From contig JASANG010000880.1 of the NCBI GenBank assembly GCA_030248215.1, positions 17,816-81,815 of the forward strand: a stretch of 64,000 nucleotides of DNA. Direction: 5' to 3'. How positions within the stretch are numbered: the stretch's first letter is position 1; every line of letters begins with the position of its first letter. Below the pieces are notes generated by a model. It was not told the origin of the DNA and did no database searches. It worked only from the letters and a program-made list of their open reading frames with translations. A program made the translations under genes and the position numbers. Below are positions 12,141 to 23,989 of the stretch, one piece after another. Source of the stretch: Enoplolaimus lenunculus. Lineage: Eukaryota; Nematoda; Enoplea; Enoplida; Thoracostomopsidae.

Positions 12141-12280
12141 ATGTTCATGGGATGATTACGTTCCATAAACAGAGCCACGATGTAATTATTTGAGGAACAT
12201 AGATGTGGGCTTGCTTGGATTTGCATAAACTAAAAAAAGTTTGTAAGCGAGCGTAGCGATCGAAATTTTTTTGGCATCTT

Positions 12281-12490
12281 CATTGCAAAAACTGGTGAGT
12301 CAAATTGACTCTCACCGAAATAGGCTTTTTACGGCTACACAAATTGAGTCAAACTTCGACTCCGCCAGAATCACATTCGTCTCACTGAGTCGCACGTTTG
12401 ACTCTGGCAGAGTCGAATTTGACTCAGTTCGTGTAGTCGCGAAAAGCCTATTTCAGAGATAGTCAATTTGACTCACCATTTTTTGCAGTG
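12281..12490. mobile_element. family C palindromic MITE
   Basis: CATTGCAAAAACTGGTGAGT ... ccattttttgCAGTG. Confidence 0.88.
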
Positions 12491-12889
12491 TGTGCTGACA
12501 GACCATCGGTAACCTGTCAATGTTTTCATAAAGGCCCACTTTTTTCTATATCGATTATTAAAATTTAGGAGCGGAAATCCTTTGTATACCAGTAACTTTT
12601 GTATGTAACACGCTGCAGTTACTAGAACGGCATAATACGAGTTGCGCATTGTAAACGTATACCTTCAGATTTCGAAGACCAGCTTATTAAAAAGCACTAA
12701 TACGTTTGGCGTTAATATTCAAATTTTTTGTTTCTCAAACGCCAACTGCGATGCTGTCCCGATACTGGGACTCTGTAAAAACCCAAAGACAGCTCCCTGA
12801 AGCTTGAACATTTATACGGCAAGTCTCCAGGCAGATTTTTACCATTAACATCAAACTTAGTCAAGTATTTTTATCGTTTAAAAATATTT

Positions 12890-13064
12890 GCCAATGTACA
12901 CGACAGGGGCGTAACAGTAGTATAAGCATATTCCTAAACTTAAGTTATAAGCATAAAAATGAGCTTATATCGTACCGTATGCCTTAGCAAAAATTAGTCT
13001 GAAGTTTAAGCTTACTCTATTCCAGTCGCGCAGAAAAACGTTCCTCCCATGATCTGTTCATGCG
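12890..13064 (+). mobile_element. family A MITE
   Basis: gccaatgtacacgacagggg to the diverged tgatctgttcatgcgcc; the TTAGGC core is much reduced. Confidence 0.7.
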
Positions 13065-13290
13065 CCAGTACATGTAAGCATGCAAGAAGCCGACCATATA
13101 TAGCAATCTTGCGAGCCATTATTAATTAAATCAATTAGCATATTGCTTCATTGGGTTATTTATTTGCAAATACATCGCAAAAATACGATAAGCCACGTTA
13201 ATTGTAAGAGGGACATCAGCAAGGTGGACTCTCATGTTGAGTATATTTGCTTCAAACGTCATTTTTTAGTATACTTTAAAGTTCGAAATG

Positions 13291-13345
13291 TTTTATATTT
13301 ATTTACTTATTTATTTATTTATTTACTTATTTATATAGATATGTT
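13291..13345. repeat. TTAT/TTAC microsatellite
   Basis: atttacttatttatttattt repeats. Confidence 0.9.
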
Positions 13346-13917
13346 ACATAATGATATAATATATTGCTATTACTAATTAAAAATTAACGTTAATAGTTAT
13401 ACTAGGAACACATATATGTTGTTTCATGGACGCAGTGAGGATTTTGGAAACACGGTTCCGTTCTGTAAAAACTTCGAAGACGAGTTTTTCGTCTTTAGCA
13501 TTTAGCAACAGATTCTAAAGCCCCCTTGACAGAAACCGCAACAGGGTTTTTGGTACCTTAACCCCCTGGCTATGCCCGTGCCTAAGACCAAACATTCGTG
13601 TGCCCAAAAGTAGTGATTAATCGCGCATCGTGTGCTGTTCATTACTGATATTGCACTTTAGGTTGACGAGTCGTTTGTGCCATTTAATCAAACTAAAAAT
13701 GTTTGTATCCGCCTACTCAATTTATGCAAATAACCCTTTGTTTTGTCATGGTTGTACCACCTGAATTGAAACGGGCACCGCGGCTGATCGGAAAACCAGT
13801 GGGGGCAGATCTCCGGGGGGTGGGGATATGTAGCGGTGGAAGAAACCCTGTGCGCGAAGCGAGACAGAAGCCAAATACAATTATTTTTATAATTTGTAAG
13901 GTCATTACTATTTTTCA

Positions 13918-13998
13918 GGGTGCAAAGCGAAACTGGATTATTCCGAAATCGGAATCAGAACAGCAAATTTATACCGGAATCGGAATTTATACACTTTT
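13918..13998 (+). mobile_element. hAT-like CCGG MITE fragment
   Basis: Begins CAGGGTGCAAAGCGAAACTG; contains ataccggaatcggaa. Confidence 0.5.
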
Positions 13999-14437
13999 TT
14001 GATTCTGTGTTATACAAAAAAATTTCTGACGTTAACATAAGAGGTGCCGGGCACCATTTGGTCGCCGGCTGCTGAGCGTCTGCCTAAATTGCATCTGTGC
14101 CATAGCAACGGAAGCGCATAACTTCACCGTCCCTGCAAAAATTTTGGCCTCCAAACAGGAAAATTTTTGCAATGTTAGAAAAGTAACATTGAATGTTTCT
14201 TAGTATATTTTTAGTTTCATTTCGGAAGACAACTAAAATTTATTGAATTTGATTTCAGATTAACATGCAGACAAGATGAAAGATACCGACCACCGTAAAA
14301 GGGACCAAACGTGTCACAAGCTTCCCCAGCTGTGATTTGAACGTTGCCTAATCAAATCTTAGGACAAAGTCGAGAGTTGAAAACTAAGCCTAAGCCTAAG
14401 TCTTGCTTACAACTGTGATGCGACCATTAACTGCCAA
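13999..14437. other. unassigned sequence
   Basis: Nothing recognised apart from a short cctaagcctaag run near 14385. Confidence 0.4.
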
Positions 14438-14600
14438 CCTGGCCCGCGGCCAAGGGCATTCCAGGAAGGGGCTGAGCCCTGCCTGTAACAATTTTGCCCT
14501 ATCTCTTTACTAAATTTTCAACCTTGCTTGTAGTCAACGAAAACCCTGGTATGGTCCATCTGAAAGTCGTTTAGCCCCTCCTAGCTATGTGAGCTATCTA
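14438..14600 (+). repeat. family G repeat
   Basis: ggggctgagccctgcctgta, ttttcaaccttgcttgtagt, gaaaaccctggtatggtcca. Confidence 0.7.
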
Positions 14601-14859
14601 TTGGCTTGAAGTAGATACGAAGGATTTATCAGCGGCATCGTCGCAACAAAAGTAGCCAACCATTGTTTAGAAAACGCTACTTTACATCTCAATTCATGTT
14701 TAGATTTTTTAAACTTGAATCTTATTTGGCGTTTCTATTTCCATTAGCAAAGTTAGCAAAAACAGTGAAAAGTAACAATAAAACGTTGTATTTCTCGTGC
14801 TGAAACCACGATGTGGTCAATACTAAACAGCATTCACTTATCATTCGTTTGTATATCAT

Positions 14860-15060
14860 TTAAAGACCACAACAGGGGGTATCCTTTCTACTTCAGCCCA
14901 CATCCCGTCAAAAAATTTTTTGTGATAAAATGGTAAAGTACTCCTACCGTACAGTTTTTGTCCTCAAAATTCGCACATACAGAGAATACAGTAATAATTG
15001 CGTTTCATAAACGTTTGCCAGCCGTCCTTTGCGTCTTAGTTTTCTGGATCAGCCACTGAT
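14860..15060 (-). repeat. family H repeat
   Basis: gtcaaaaaattttttgtgat, ttcgcacatacagagaatac, gcgtttcataaacgtttgcc. Confidence 0.65.
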
Positions 15061-15113
15061 TACACTACTAAAATATACCTGTATATTTTGGTATTAAAAT
15101 CTTAAAACCGATC

Positions 15114-15326
15114 GGCCCATGTAAAGATCAGGAGCGGAGCGTTTTTCTGTGATACTAGAAAAGAGTAAACTTAAGCCTTAGACTAATTTTTTGCTTGTCT
15201 TAGCCTAAGGATTAGACTTAGGCTTAGGAATATGCTCATTCTTACGCTTAGGCATATGTTAAGGCTTAAGCTTAGGCTTAGGAATATGCTTATAATACTG
15301 TTTCGTCCCTGGTTTTTGCATTGGCC
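15114..15326 (-). mobile_element. family A MITE with perfect 8-bp target duplication
   Basis: GGCCCATGTAAAGATCAGGA ... tttgcattGGCC, flanked by AACCGATC at 15106-15113 and 15327-15334. Confidence 0.95.
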
Positions 15327-15691
15327 AACCGATCGAAGCCCGTACCAAATAGCCAATAAATTATTGTTTATTGCCCCGCATTACTGCACATATAGTTTTC
15401 GCTAAGCTAATTAAATCATAAGTTGAATGCGATTGGTTGAAAGTTCTACATTAATATTTTCTTTATGAACACCCATTGGCGAAAGCTTCGTTGAACGCCC
15501 TAGTTTATTTTAGCCTATAAACTGGGCAGTTGTAGTCTACAAGGGGTGGATTGGGAAAATATTGACGGAGGGCAGCTAAAGAATAACTAGCATTTTATAA
15601 TGTAAGGCACATATTCCAATAAAATAAACAGGTATCGCAATGGTAGCAACATTTTGGTTTGATTTCAACATTTGCGTGTATAACATTTTTT

Positions 15692-16105
15692 CGCCAATGT
15701 ATAGAAGACGGCCGTGACATTAGTATAAGCCAGGCTGTAAACGGATAGTAAAAATAACGAAAACGGGACCGGAAAACGGATATTGGAGCATAAAAGTTTC
15801 AAAGATGTTTAACTTTTTTGCCGACACAATTGAAGCACGCAAATGATTATTGAGTGTTGAAAACTTGAAACTTTTAAGATTTTAGTTGAATTTCGTAATT
15901 TTTATTTCATTTGTAACAATCACAGCATGCATGTAATGAATTGTTGAATCGGATACGAACGCCGATTTTTAACTGAAACAGAAACGGATATCCGGTTGTG
16001 ACCCTGGTATAAGCAAATCTTAAGCCTGTACCTGAACCTAAACAAAAAATAAGTCCAAAGCTTAAGCATACTCTGTAGCAGTGCAACTGGTACTAGCAGT
16101 ACTGC
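15692..16105 (+). mobile_element. family A MITE interrupted by a hAT-like element
   Basis: Left part gccaatgtatagaagacggc to agtataagc; right part resumes with ataagcaaatcttaagcc and ends around the gcttaagcatactctgtagc segment. Confidence 0.8.
15731..16006. mobile_element. hAT-like MITE nested in family A
   Basis: CAGGCTGTAAACGGATAG ... ggttgtgacCCTG, flanked by the 8-bp duplication GTATAAGC (15723-15730 and 16007-16014). No transposase frame. Confidence 0.92.
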
Positions 16106-16920
16106 GTTTTGTGTCAATTAATTCAAATTTATTTAAATTAATTTTATCACAATACGAAAGTTGAACTGGTATAACGTCAATTCGTCATACAACAAACCGG
16201 CAACCGACAACTTGTAATCCGAAATTAATTCGATTCGACAATCCGTTACCCATCATTATGCTTAGGCTAATAGGCTTACGCTTAAAAATTATGCTTAACT
16301 TTATTCATAGGGTTTTACGACACTGTTCAGCGACAAGTTGTCGAGCGACGAATTGTCGTAGATTCTGATGATTCTCGTTATGATTGTACAGCGGACTAAA
16401 CTAAAAGCCTCACTGATTGTTTTAGTCCCACTGTCCTTAGCAAACCTTGAAATATCCTGAAATTGAAACTATACCGTACACCTTAAAACAATGTCTGAGT
16501 GAAAAAAAGTTGAATCTACTACGACAATTCGAAAGACCTTGTGATAAAGCTTAAGCAGACGCTATCGTGTTTTTGTACTGGAAAACGTATTTAAATTATT
16601 ATAAAAGTCACGTTTGTATTGCTGATGTTCTGCTGTTTGTGGATAAGTTTTACCATGGTTTTGATGGTCAAAAATGAAATTTTACAAAATGTGAAAGAAT
16701 TAAATTTTTTAAGGAACAATAGTTAACATACAGACCATAAGCAATCAAAGTTTCCAAAGTTTCGAGTCCAAACTTTGTGAACCGTATATACATATATACA
16801 CACGTTTATAAGTGAAGTTATAGGTCAATTTTACAATATACATGGACGCTGGGCTGGACGGTTCAAGTGGGGTCCGCACACAGAAACTTAGTCTTGAAAT
16901 TTTAAGACACTTACTTTTTG
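16106..16920. other. mostly unassigned sequence
   Basis: Only a weak TTAGGC-type scrap near 16260-16300 (cttaggctaataggcttacg). An inverted tcgacaagttgtcgagcgacg motif lies near 16330. Confidence 0.4.
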
Positions 16921-17190
16921 AACCCTTTCTCACATGAATATTTTCAATTTCAAATGAGATGTAATTTCAAGGTAAGATTTGATCCCCAGTCTCATGGGTG
17001 GGAGGCGTTTACGATGATCGCTCAGCTATAGGAGCTTGACGCTCGAGCCCGAGGGGGCTCTCATGTCTTGTTGAGATTTTGCACTGCGTATATCTGTTAG
17101 AATTGTTAAACACTACTCACAGTGCGTGTGATTGCTCGTATATTACTTGTATTTAGTTGCTCATAGTATACTCTATGAGTGAAAGGTTAA
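16921..17190 (-). mobile_element. family B MITE
   Basis: aaccctttctcacatgaata ... gagtgaaaggttaa. The inside reads the tRNA-like segment in reverse (gtgggaggcgtttacgatga). Confidence 0.85.
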
Positions 17191-17845
17191 ATTTTTACGA
17201 AGAAATTGTTTGGAATATCAAACATTACCACAGAAATTCGTGTCTGAAATGGTTAAAACATAAATGTCTTTTACTCAATAATTATATAACTGTTTGATTT
17301 TTTAGTATATGTAAACAAGTTGCTCTGTTTACAGTCTTTAGAGTGTATATATAAATAATCAAATTTCAAAGATATTTCAGGTTGACCTCAGGCTTCTTCC
17401 AACCTATGGGTACGTTTTGAACGTATTTATCTTTGGTTCTCAAATTAGGGAATTTGGCTGAGGTTAACTTCCAATTTTGAAAGCAGTTTGCTGGTAAATT
17501 TTTGCTTCTTTTATATCAGACATATTTGTTTTATATTTTAGATATACGTGTCCTATATTCCAAATATAGTTGTCTCATATTTGAGACATATTTGTTTTAT
17601 GTTTCCGAAACATTGCCTGACTCGTTTATGAAACAGAATCTTAAATTTCAAACGTTTACTGACAAAAATTTTACAAATAAAAGTCTGCAAAGCACGACAT
17701 ATATGTCTGAAGTCCGTATTAAGCCATAATTGTCTTTAAATTTCAGACAATATTTTTTGAATACAAGACAATTTATTTAGTCGAGTGTATTTCGAATGCA
17801 AAGCGCGTACAGTGCAAGTGTTTATCGTTTTGCATCTGACGTACT
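17191..17845. other. AT-rich unassigned sequence
   Basis: Contains short imperfect repeats of TTTATATT/CATATTTG around 17520-17600. No gene called. Confidence 0.4.
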
Positions 17846-18295
17846 GTAGTGACACGAATAAGAGGGTGTGGGGTAATAAATGGGGGTCCCCATTTTGACT
17901 CCCAATCAATAGGAGTCCGTATCCCTAATAAGAGTCCGTAAGCGGATAGAGTTCCTAAGCTATGAATAGAGTCCCTGAAGGTGAGTTATTCCTAATCGTA
18001 TCGCATAAATGATTCCAGGACCAAATAACATTGAGTTCGAATCTTTAAGACGTACGTAAATTTTGGAAGCCCATTCCAAAGTATAACCTTGCATGATCGC
18101 TCAAGCTATTGACGCATGACAAATAAACGGTTAATTCAACGGATAGTTGCAGTACCAGATATATATCAGTAACAAAGGGTGGCGGAGCGTGGGTTAAAAG
18201 TAAATAGCAGTCCGTAACCGAATAACAAAAGGCGGGTACCTTCTGGAGAGGCCAAATAAATATTAGTCCCAACCTCTTATTCGGGTCACTACCGT
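17846..18295 (-). mobile_element. family E element, full length
   Basis: tactgtagtgacacgaataa to tattcgggtcactaccgta; reverse orientation to the 8515 copy. Confidence 0.85.
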
Positions 18296-18477
18296 ATATA
18301 CGCAGCTATATAGGTATTTTTTAGTGTTTGTCTCTAAACTAAATCCACTTTCTTTTGACGTTTTTAAACTTGACGCCATGCTAATGAAAGTGTCAACTTT
18401 TACGTTTTGCTAATTTTTCTGTGCAAAGACACTAAAGCCTTCGACTCTTGTGGCTATAAATTGTCATTTTTGCTTAC

Positions 18478-18578
18478 ATTTTTGTCAATGTTTTCAACAG
18501 CTTGCATTTAATACTTGCGATAATTGCACTAAGTAAGAGCACAAATCGAAGAGTAAACACACGGTAACTCCTATACAT
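18478..18578 (-). CDS. candidate first exon with signal peptide
   Basis: Minus strand ATG at 18578: MYRSYRVFTLRFVLLLSAII then ASIKCKLLKTLTK, ending at AAAAAT|gtaagc. A basic start, a hydrophobic core and a small-residue end suggest a signal peptide. No downstream exon was identified, and the upstream frame is repeat DNA. Confidence 0.25.
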
Positions 18579-18630
18579 AATGTTGTCCTGTACCCGTGGG
18601 CGGCGCCGGAAGGTTGGGTGCGCGAATCGC

Positions 18631-18885
18631 ACGCCCGTAGGTGAGTACACCTTGCTAGGAGCATGGTGCAACCGGAATTCCGCTTCCGGTTCCGGCATTT
18701 ATCACCTTCCGGTTCCGGTTCCGGTAAATTGTAATTCCGGTTGCACCCTGGCTAGGAGGGCTAAAAAGTTTCTGTAGGAGCATACAAGCGGTTTCGATGA
18801 CTTTACAAGTAAAGTTGGAAATTTTCAGAGGGGTCAAAATTTTTTCATAGGAGGCTATTTGTTCTGATCCCCCTATTATTACGGG
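18631..18885 (-). repeat. family G repeat split by a hAT-like insertion
   Basis: cccgtaggtgagtacacctt before and gggctaaaaagtttctgtag, catacaagcggtttcgatga after the insertion. Confidence 0.75.
18662..18750. mobile_element. 89-bp hAT-like MITE with perfect 8-bp duplication
   Basis: CATGGTGCAACCGGAATTCC ... ttccggttgcacCCTG, flanked by GCTAGGAG on both sides (18654-18661, 18751-18758). Nearly a perfect palindrome. Confidence 0.95.
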
Positions 18886-19019
18886 TATGGCATATGGAGT
18901 CCAGTGGATAAAGCTTCATTTTAGTATTGCTCTAGATTTATAATTTAATACTCCATAGTATACCACCTATATGAAATATTGCATTGGGAACGCAGGTATT
19001 GGCAATTGCTCCTTTGAAC

Positions 19020-19112
19020 ATACTGTAGTGACCCGAATGAAATGGGGGTACTAAGAGCGGGCCGCATTGTGAGTCCCAATCAATAGCAGTTCGCATCCTT
19101 AAGAGTGTCTAT
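19020..19112 (-). mobile_element. family E end fragment
   Basis: tactgtagtgacccgaatga and gagtcccaatcaatagcag. Confidence 0.7.
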
Positions 19113-19169
19113 GGGGGGTCAGGGATCAACCCTCTATTTGTGAGTTTGGCCCGAGTAAAGATTAGTTGC

Positions 19170-19355
19170 CTAAAGTTTTTCTGCATGACTGCAATAAGGT
19201 AAGCCTAATCTTTAGACAATTTTTTTCTGAGTTTACACTTTAGGCTTAAGTGCAGGCGTAGGCAGAGGCTTAACCTTACGTTTAGAATTTTATGCTGCTA
19301 GGTTTAGGCTTAAGAATATGTTTATACTACTGTTACGGCGCTGTTCTACGCATTG
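19170..19355 (-). mobile_element. family A MITE, diverged
   Basis: Has ctttttctgcatgactgcaa (inverted 3' part), TTAGGC-like core and gttacggcgctgttctacgc end. Confidence 0.65.
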
Positions 19356-19400
19356 GCAATGTTCACAAACGATTTTATTATCTTTCTCCAAGGGTATCTA

Positions 19401-19599
19401 CACTGCAAAAAATGGTAATTCAAATTGACTCTCTCCAAAATAACCTTTTCAGGACTACACAAACTGAGTCAAAATTTTACTCCGCCACAGTCAAATTTGA
19501 CTCAATGAATCGTTCTGTGAGTCAAATTTGACTCAGTTTGCGTTGTCCTGAAAAGCCTATTTCGGAGAGAGTCAATTTGATTCACTATTTTTTAAAGTG
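19401..19599. mobile_element. family C palindromic MITE
   Basis: CACTGCAAAAAATGGTAATT ... ctattttttaaAGTG, TA on both sides. Confidence 0.92.
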
Positions 19600-19713
19600 T
19601 ACGGTGTCAGAGATCAAACAACCCCTCTTTGTGCGATTTTTATTCAATTCAAATTCCGCTTTCCAAGTAGGAACCGGGACATCAGACTTTTTTACTAAGC
19701 AGCTGGAAAAGCG

Positions 19714-19785
19714 GGTTACGCGTGGTTTCGAACTAGTGACCTTTTGCGTGTCCGGCAGACGCTGTTACCACTGCGCCACGTAACC
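19714..19785 (-). tRNA. tRNA-like sequence, probably a pseudogene or SINE head
   Basis: On the minus strand the ends GGTTACG and CGTAACC pair perfectly as a 7-bp acceptor stem. The D-arm region TGGCGCAGTGG fits box A and AGTTCGAAACC fits box B. Length 72 nt. The anticodon stem pairs poorly and no U33 is evident, so it is unlikely to be a working tRNA. No intron or poly-T end was identified with confidence. Confidence 0.45.
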
Positions 19786-20552
19786 CTCCTGTCCAACTGC
19801 ATTTTTCGCTGACTATATGTGTCGACCGTATGCTCCCGGCTCGCAGACGTACAGTGCACTGCAGTATATTGCATGTGCACATAACGCACAATCATGTCTC
19901 ACATGCTTACACTGTCTACCCCGCTGTCCTTTGATCAAAATTCAAAAACACGCCATTGGCGTTGGTTGACGTTTTGTTTAAGCTTATAAAACGGCTGTCA
20001 AAAGTATTTAGCATTATTGATTAGCATTTTTCAGTTTCGTATCGAATCATAAAAGCCAACTCTGCACGCACTCTGCTCAAGAATGCGATGATGCGTATCA
20101 GCTCACCGTCACGGCGACTGGGACATGGACCCAACCACGCGGGCTATTGAGGGGAACGTTGTCCCCAAACGAACTATTTCATCCCACCCCCCTCGGCTGA
20201 AAATTGTCTTAATTACATTAATAAAATAATTCTATGTTATGAAAAATTTACTTGCATGCTCTGAAAAGTGTAGTTACCCTCGTTCCATTAAAGTATCCTG
20301 ATTGTGAGACTGACTACGGATCGAACACAAATAGGGAGGGTGTCCAATACGGATGCTAGAACAGAAAAAATGTTGTATAACGTTTTGGTAGTAAAATTGC
20401 GTTTTATCTCGTCGCTCGATCCGCTTGAAACAATTTTCAATCACTGCAGAGTCACAATTAAGGTTTTCTGGTTCGATCGCTTGACAGTGTAGTATGCATC
20501 TTTTACCTAAAAGTATTTTAAGCAAAATACAAAAAAATTTGATAAAAGTTTC
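19786..20552. other. unassigned sequence
   Basis: No gene or repeat recognised; the overlapping open frames at 20274-20558 and 20304-20492 have no support. Confidence 0.4.
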
Positions 20553-20665
20553 GGCCAATGTAAAAAACAGGGGCAGAACAGTATTTTAAGCATATTCCTA
20601 AGCCTAAGCCTAAGCCTAAGCGTAAGAATGAGCATATTCTTAAGCCATTAAGCTTTAGTTTTGAA
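20553..20665 (+). mobile_element. family A MITE, 3' truncated
   Basis: ggccaatgtaaaaaacaggg with four CCTAAG units. Confidence 0.75.
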
Positions 20666-20849
20666 TGCGACACATAAATTTAAAAAAATGGGCCAAGTTT
20701 TTCGCTCGCTTCGTTTGTGAAGTTTTTAACCTCAATTTTAATTCAGCAACTCCTGTTGGCTCAGAGCCCTCTTGCCAATTAGAATTTGGGGTTGAGCGGC
20801 GGCTGCTCTTGCACCAGTTATAGTTCTAGGTACTACCTAACACCAGGAG

Positions 20850-21300
20850 TGCACAACAAAAAATTGTAAGGTTCATACCTTACAATTTCACACCGCAGAG
20901 AATTGGCATATATAGCATACAGTAAAAATTGCGTTTCATAACTTTTGCCAGCCCGTCGCCCCGTTAAAAATTTTTGAATCCGCCGTTGAACGCTAACCTG
21001 TCCCCCTGTCAAAAATTTCTGAAACCACCGTTAAACACCATATTACGGTATGCGTTGAGCTCACTAGCCAAACCACAAAAAAACCCGAAAAAAACATTGC
21101 TATTATTTAATTAATTTGCAGTAATTTGGCATTGACATATATAGCATACAGTAAAAATTGCGTTTCATTAAACTTTTGCTATCGGGTTCCCCCCGTCAAA
21201 AATTTCTGAACCCACCGTTAAACACCATATTACGGTATGCGTTGAGCTCACCAGCCAAACCAGCAAAAAACGCCTAAAACGCGTTGCCATTTGTTAATTA
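20850..21300 (-). repeat. family H repeats, two or more copies in tandem
   Basis: gacatatatagcatacagta followed by aaaattgcgtttcat occurs near 20905 and again near 21135. Ccgtcaaaaatttctgaacc followed by gttaaacaccatattacggt occurs near 21005 and 21195. The period is about 190 bp. Confidence 0.75.
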
Positions 21301-21534
21301 ATTTGCCACAGTTTGGCGTTGACAAAATGGTCAAAATGAGTGACGGCAAAAAGTTTACCAAAACCCAAACGCCGTTTAGCACCAGCGCGTTTCTATAAAG
21401 CATCTGTCGTTTATGTCGGTTAAGTTTCGCTTTAATTTGAAACTTTCGTTAATGTTCAGGTTTCAACTAAAGAGCCAAACCTGTGACGATGTGTGTGTGT
21501 CAAAAGTTTGAAGGTTTCGTTCATATGCACTCAC

Positions 21535-21715
21535 CGTAGCCAGCTCACCATCGCTAGAAGGGCTAGAAACCATTTTCACGATGGGTATACAAGCGTTTTC
21601 TCGATGACTTACAAGCAAGGTTGAAAATTTTCTATTGAAGGGCCAAAATTGTTTCAGGGGAGTTGAGCGCTCCTTTGGTCTCCGTTTGTCCTACGAACCC
21701 GATCATATGTTTATC
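21535..21715 (-). repeat. family G repeat
   Basis: gtagccagctcaccatcgct, cgatgacttacaagcaaggt, ttcaggggagttgagcgctc. Confidence 0.75.
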
Positions 21716-22034
21716 TCCTTCAAAGGCGGTGTAAAATGAGAAATGTGGCTGATAAGCGAGAAGATTACACAATTTGTCGCTATTTTTCGACAATTAATTT
21801 GAATTTTTAAAATTGTTTTACAGTTTTCAAATATTTTAAATGAGATTGATTTTAAGTCTTTATTATACATTGAATACGTTCACAATACCAAGAGTGGAAA
21901 CAAGAGTATACAACTGGGCACATTCTGTGTAGAAAAGAATGTATCCGGCACGTGTTGCGTTTTTACCCTACTCTTCCTATATTTAGAGGAGGGTACAACC
22001 TGTGCGAATCATGACACTTTATGTATCAGGCAAC

Positions 22035-22225
22035 AAAAATTGGTCCGCTTACAGTTTAATTTAGGGTTATTGCATGTGACTGCGACCCCCCTTCTAAACA
22101 AGGAGGGGTCGGCCAAAAACGCAACGCCCGGTGGTACATTTTGTACAATGCGGACCGCAATGTGTTGCACACTCTTGTATTATGCACTCTTGATAATACT
22201 TACATGGCTCTTGATTCAGCTTAAT
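22035..22225. repeat. ~160-bp repeat shared with 32940-33110
   Basis: Both contain ccaaaaacgcaac, gtacattttgtac and the later ttgcacac-ttgt and cccttataatactt / cttgataatactt. No ends defined. The open frames across it are not called. Confidence 0.6.
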
Positions 22226-22363
22226 TTTCACCTTAGAAATAGTCTTGAAACTGTACAGTAATTGTATTATTAGCATTTCTGCCCGTTCATCACAGTTCCT
22301 GTTCACATTTTATTTTTAGAAATTTCTAGCACAGAACAGTGAGAGCCTGCTTGGGCTCGAGTG

Positions 22364-22416
22364 TAAAGCTCCTATAGCTCAGTGGTCATCGTAAATGCCT
22401 CCCACGGCTTAACTAT
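22364..22416 (+). mobile_element. family B fragment (tRNA-like part)
   Basis: ctcgagtgtaaagctcctat then agctcagtggtcatcgtaaa. Confidence 0.55.
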
Positions 22417-22572
22417 ACTCATAAGCCTTTGGCTAAACATTTGCCTGAATCAATAGAGTACAATTAGGCAAACCTTAAATTTGGCAAAGTTTACAAGAAC
22501 CTACTTTGCACCTGCTTTGATGCTGCATATGAATTCAATTTCGATGAAATCATCTTTTAATACGGAAGTTAT

Positions 22573-22775
22573 TGGCCAATGTAAAAAACAGAGGCGCAAC
22601 AGCATTATAAACATATTCCTAAGCCTAAGCCAAAGCGTAAGAATGAGCGTATTGCTAAGTCTACAGCCTAACCTAACCTAAGCCAAGCAAAAAATTTGTC
22701 TAATGCTTAAGTTTACTCTATTGCAGTCCCACAGAAAAACGTTCCGCCGTTGATCTTGACATGGACCGAAGTTAT
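22573..22775 (+). mobile_element. family A MITE
   Basis: ggccaatgtaaaaaacagag to gatcttgacatggacc. Confidence 0.85.
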
Positions 22776-22924
22776 TCACAGTAAGTACTGATTTGGAAAC
22801 TTAACTCACACAAGTGACAACTTTTCGGGTTTCCGTTGAACGTTTCAGTTCAGTTCAATCTTGCCCCGTATCCCTTCGAGAGTCATGTCCGTATAGGCAG
22901 CACCCGAGTTCCCACTTGGATTGT

Positions 22925-23036
22925 TTTACTAGCGTGAAAATAATTTTCTTTCGCCCGGTAGGCCAACGTTCAAATCTCACTGCTTGAATATTTATATCTC
23001 AGATGAGATCGAAAATATTCGCGTGAAAATAGGTTA
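22925..23036 (+). mobile_element. family B right-end fragment
   Basis: cgttcaaatctcactgcttg then gaaaatattcgcgtgaaaat and aggttaa. Confidence 0.5.
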
Positions 23037-23169
23037 ATGGAACTATTTTCAATTACTGGTCAACCTAAACTACGTTTTTTAGCAATTGTACAAAGCTGAC
23101 AGTTACACAACTTTTATCCGACAGTACAGGTACATTCATCGTTCGACCCTTCTAATACTAAACACACGT

Positions 23170-23370
23170 GCCCTAGCGAATCCATAGGGTGCTCGTTCGT
23201 ACGCCACCCGTCAGACGACTTTTTGTGATAAAATGCTAAATGTACCTATACCTTATAAATGTTCCCCTCAAAAAATGACCACATATATAGCATACTGTAA
23301 GTAAATGCGTTTCGTTACTTTTGCCAACCCGCCCCCCTCGTCGTCAGAAATTTCTGCATCCGGTCGCCAC
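23170..23370 (-). repeat. family H repeat
   Basis: tttttgtgataaaatgctaa, acatatatagcatactgtaa, tgcgtttcgttacttttgcc. Confidence 0.65.
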
Positions 23371-23985
23371 TGCGACGCCGCCCGTTTGGCGTTGAACCCT
23401 AAATGGAACTGAAATTAATTTCGAAACTGCAACATCCCCAAGGAATGCGAACGAATATTTTCGATTTGTTATACTTGAAAAAACAACTGAGGAAGGTGAA
23501 TGTTCGTTCGAGTCAAACACTAAAACTTAAAACCCAATGCTAAGTTGAGGTCAGAGCCGGAGCAGGCGCTAGGGGTGTCCCTCTCTAAAAATTCCAAAGC
23601 AAAGGCCCCCCTTGAAGATGACCAGTATATTTTTCAATTTTTTTTTCGTTTACAATTTTGTTAAGGTGGGAGCTCCTGTTTGGCGTAGGCCCCCCAAATG
23701 TGAGGTATAGGGGTTGGTGCTTCGGTCTTGATTCAGGTGCAAGGACAGTGGCGAATTCAGAAACTTATAACGCCGGACGCCGTGCGATATATAATAGCGT
23801 AGCCAAACGCTATTTTAGTGCTAAATTTTAATAAAATTTTGGTTGTGATTCCTGATGTATTATGATGAAGAGGTCGAAGTTTCAGTTCCTTGTAATTTTC
23901 TCAATAAATATCTTTTCAGCCATCCACATATTTAACCCGCCGTATAGATAATACATGCGTAAATAATTACTAAATGAATCGAGTG
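23371..23985. other. unassigned, partly G/C-rich repeat shared with intron 11
   Basis: 23570-23720 resembles 49580-49810 (ggccccccaaatgtgaggta, gtgcttcgg). No gene. Confidence 0.4.
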
Positions 23986-23989
23986 TGCG

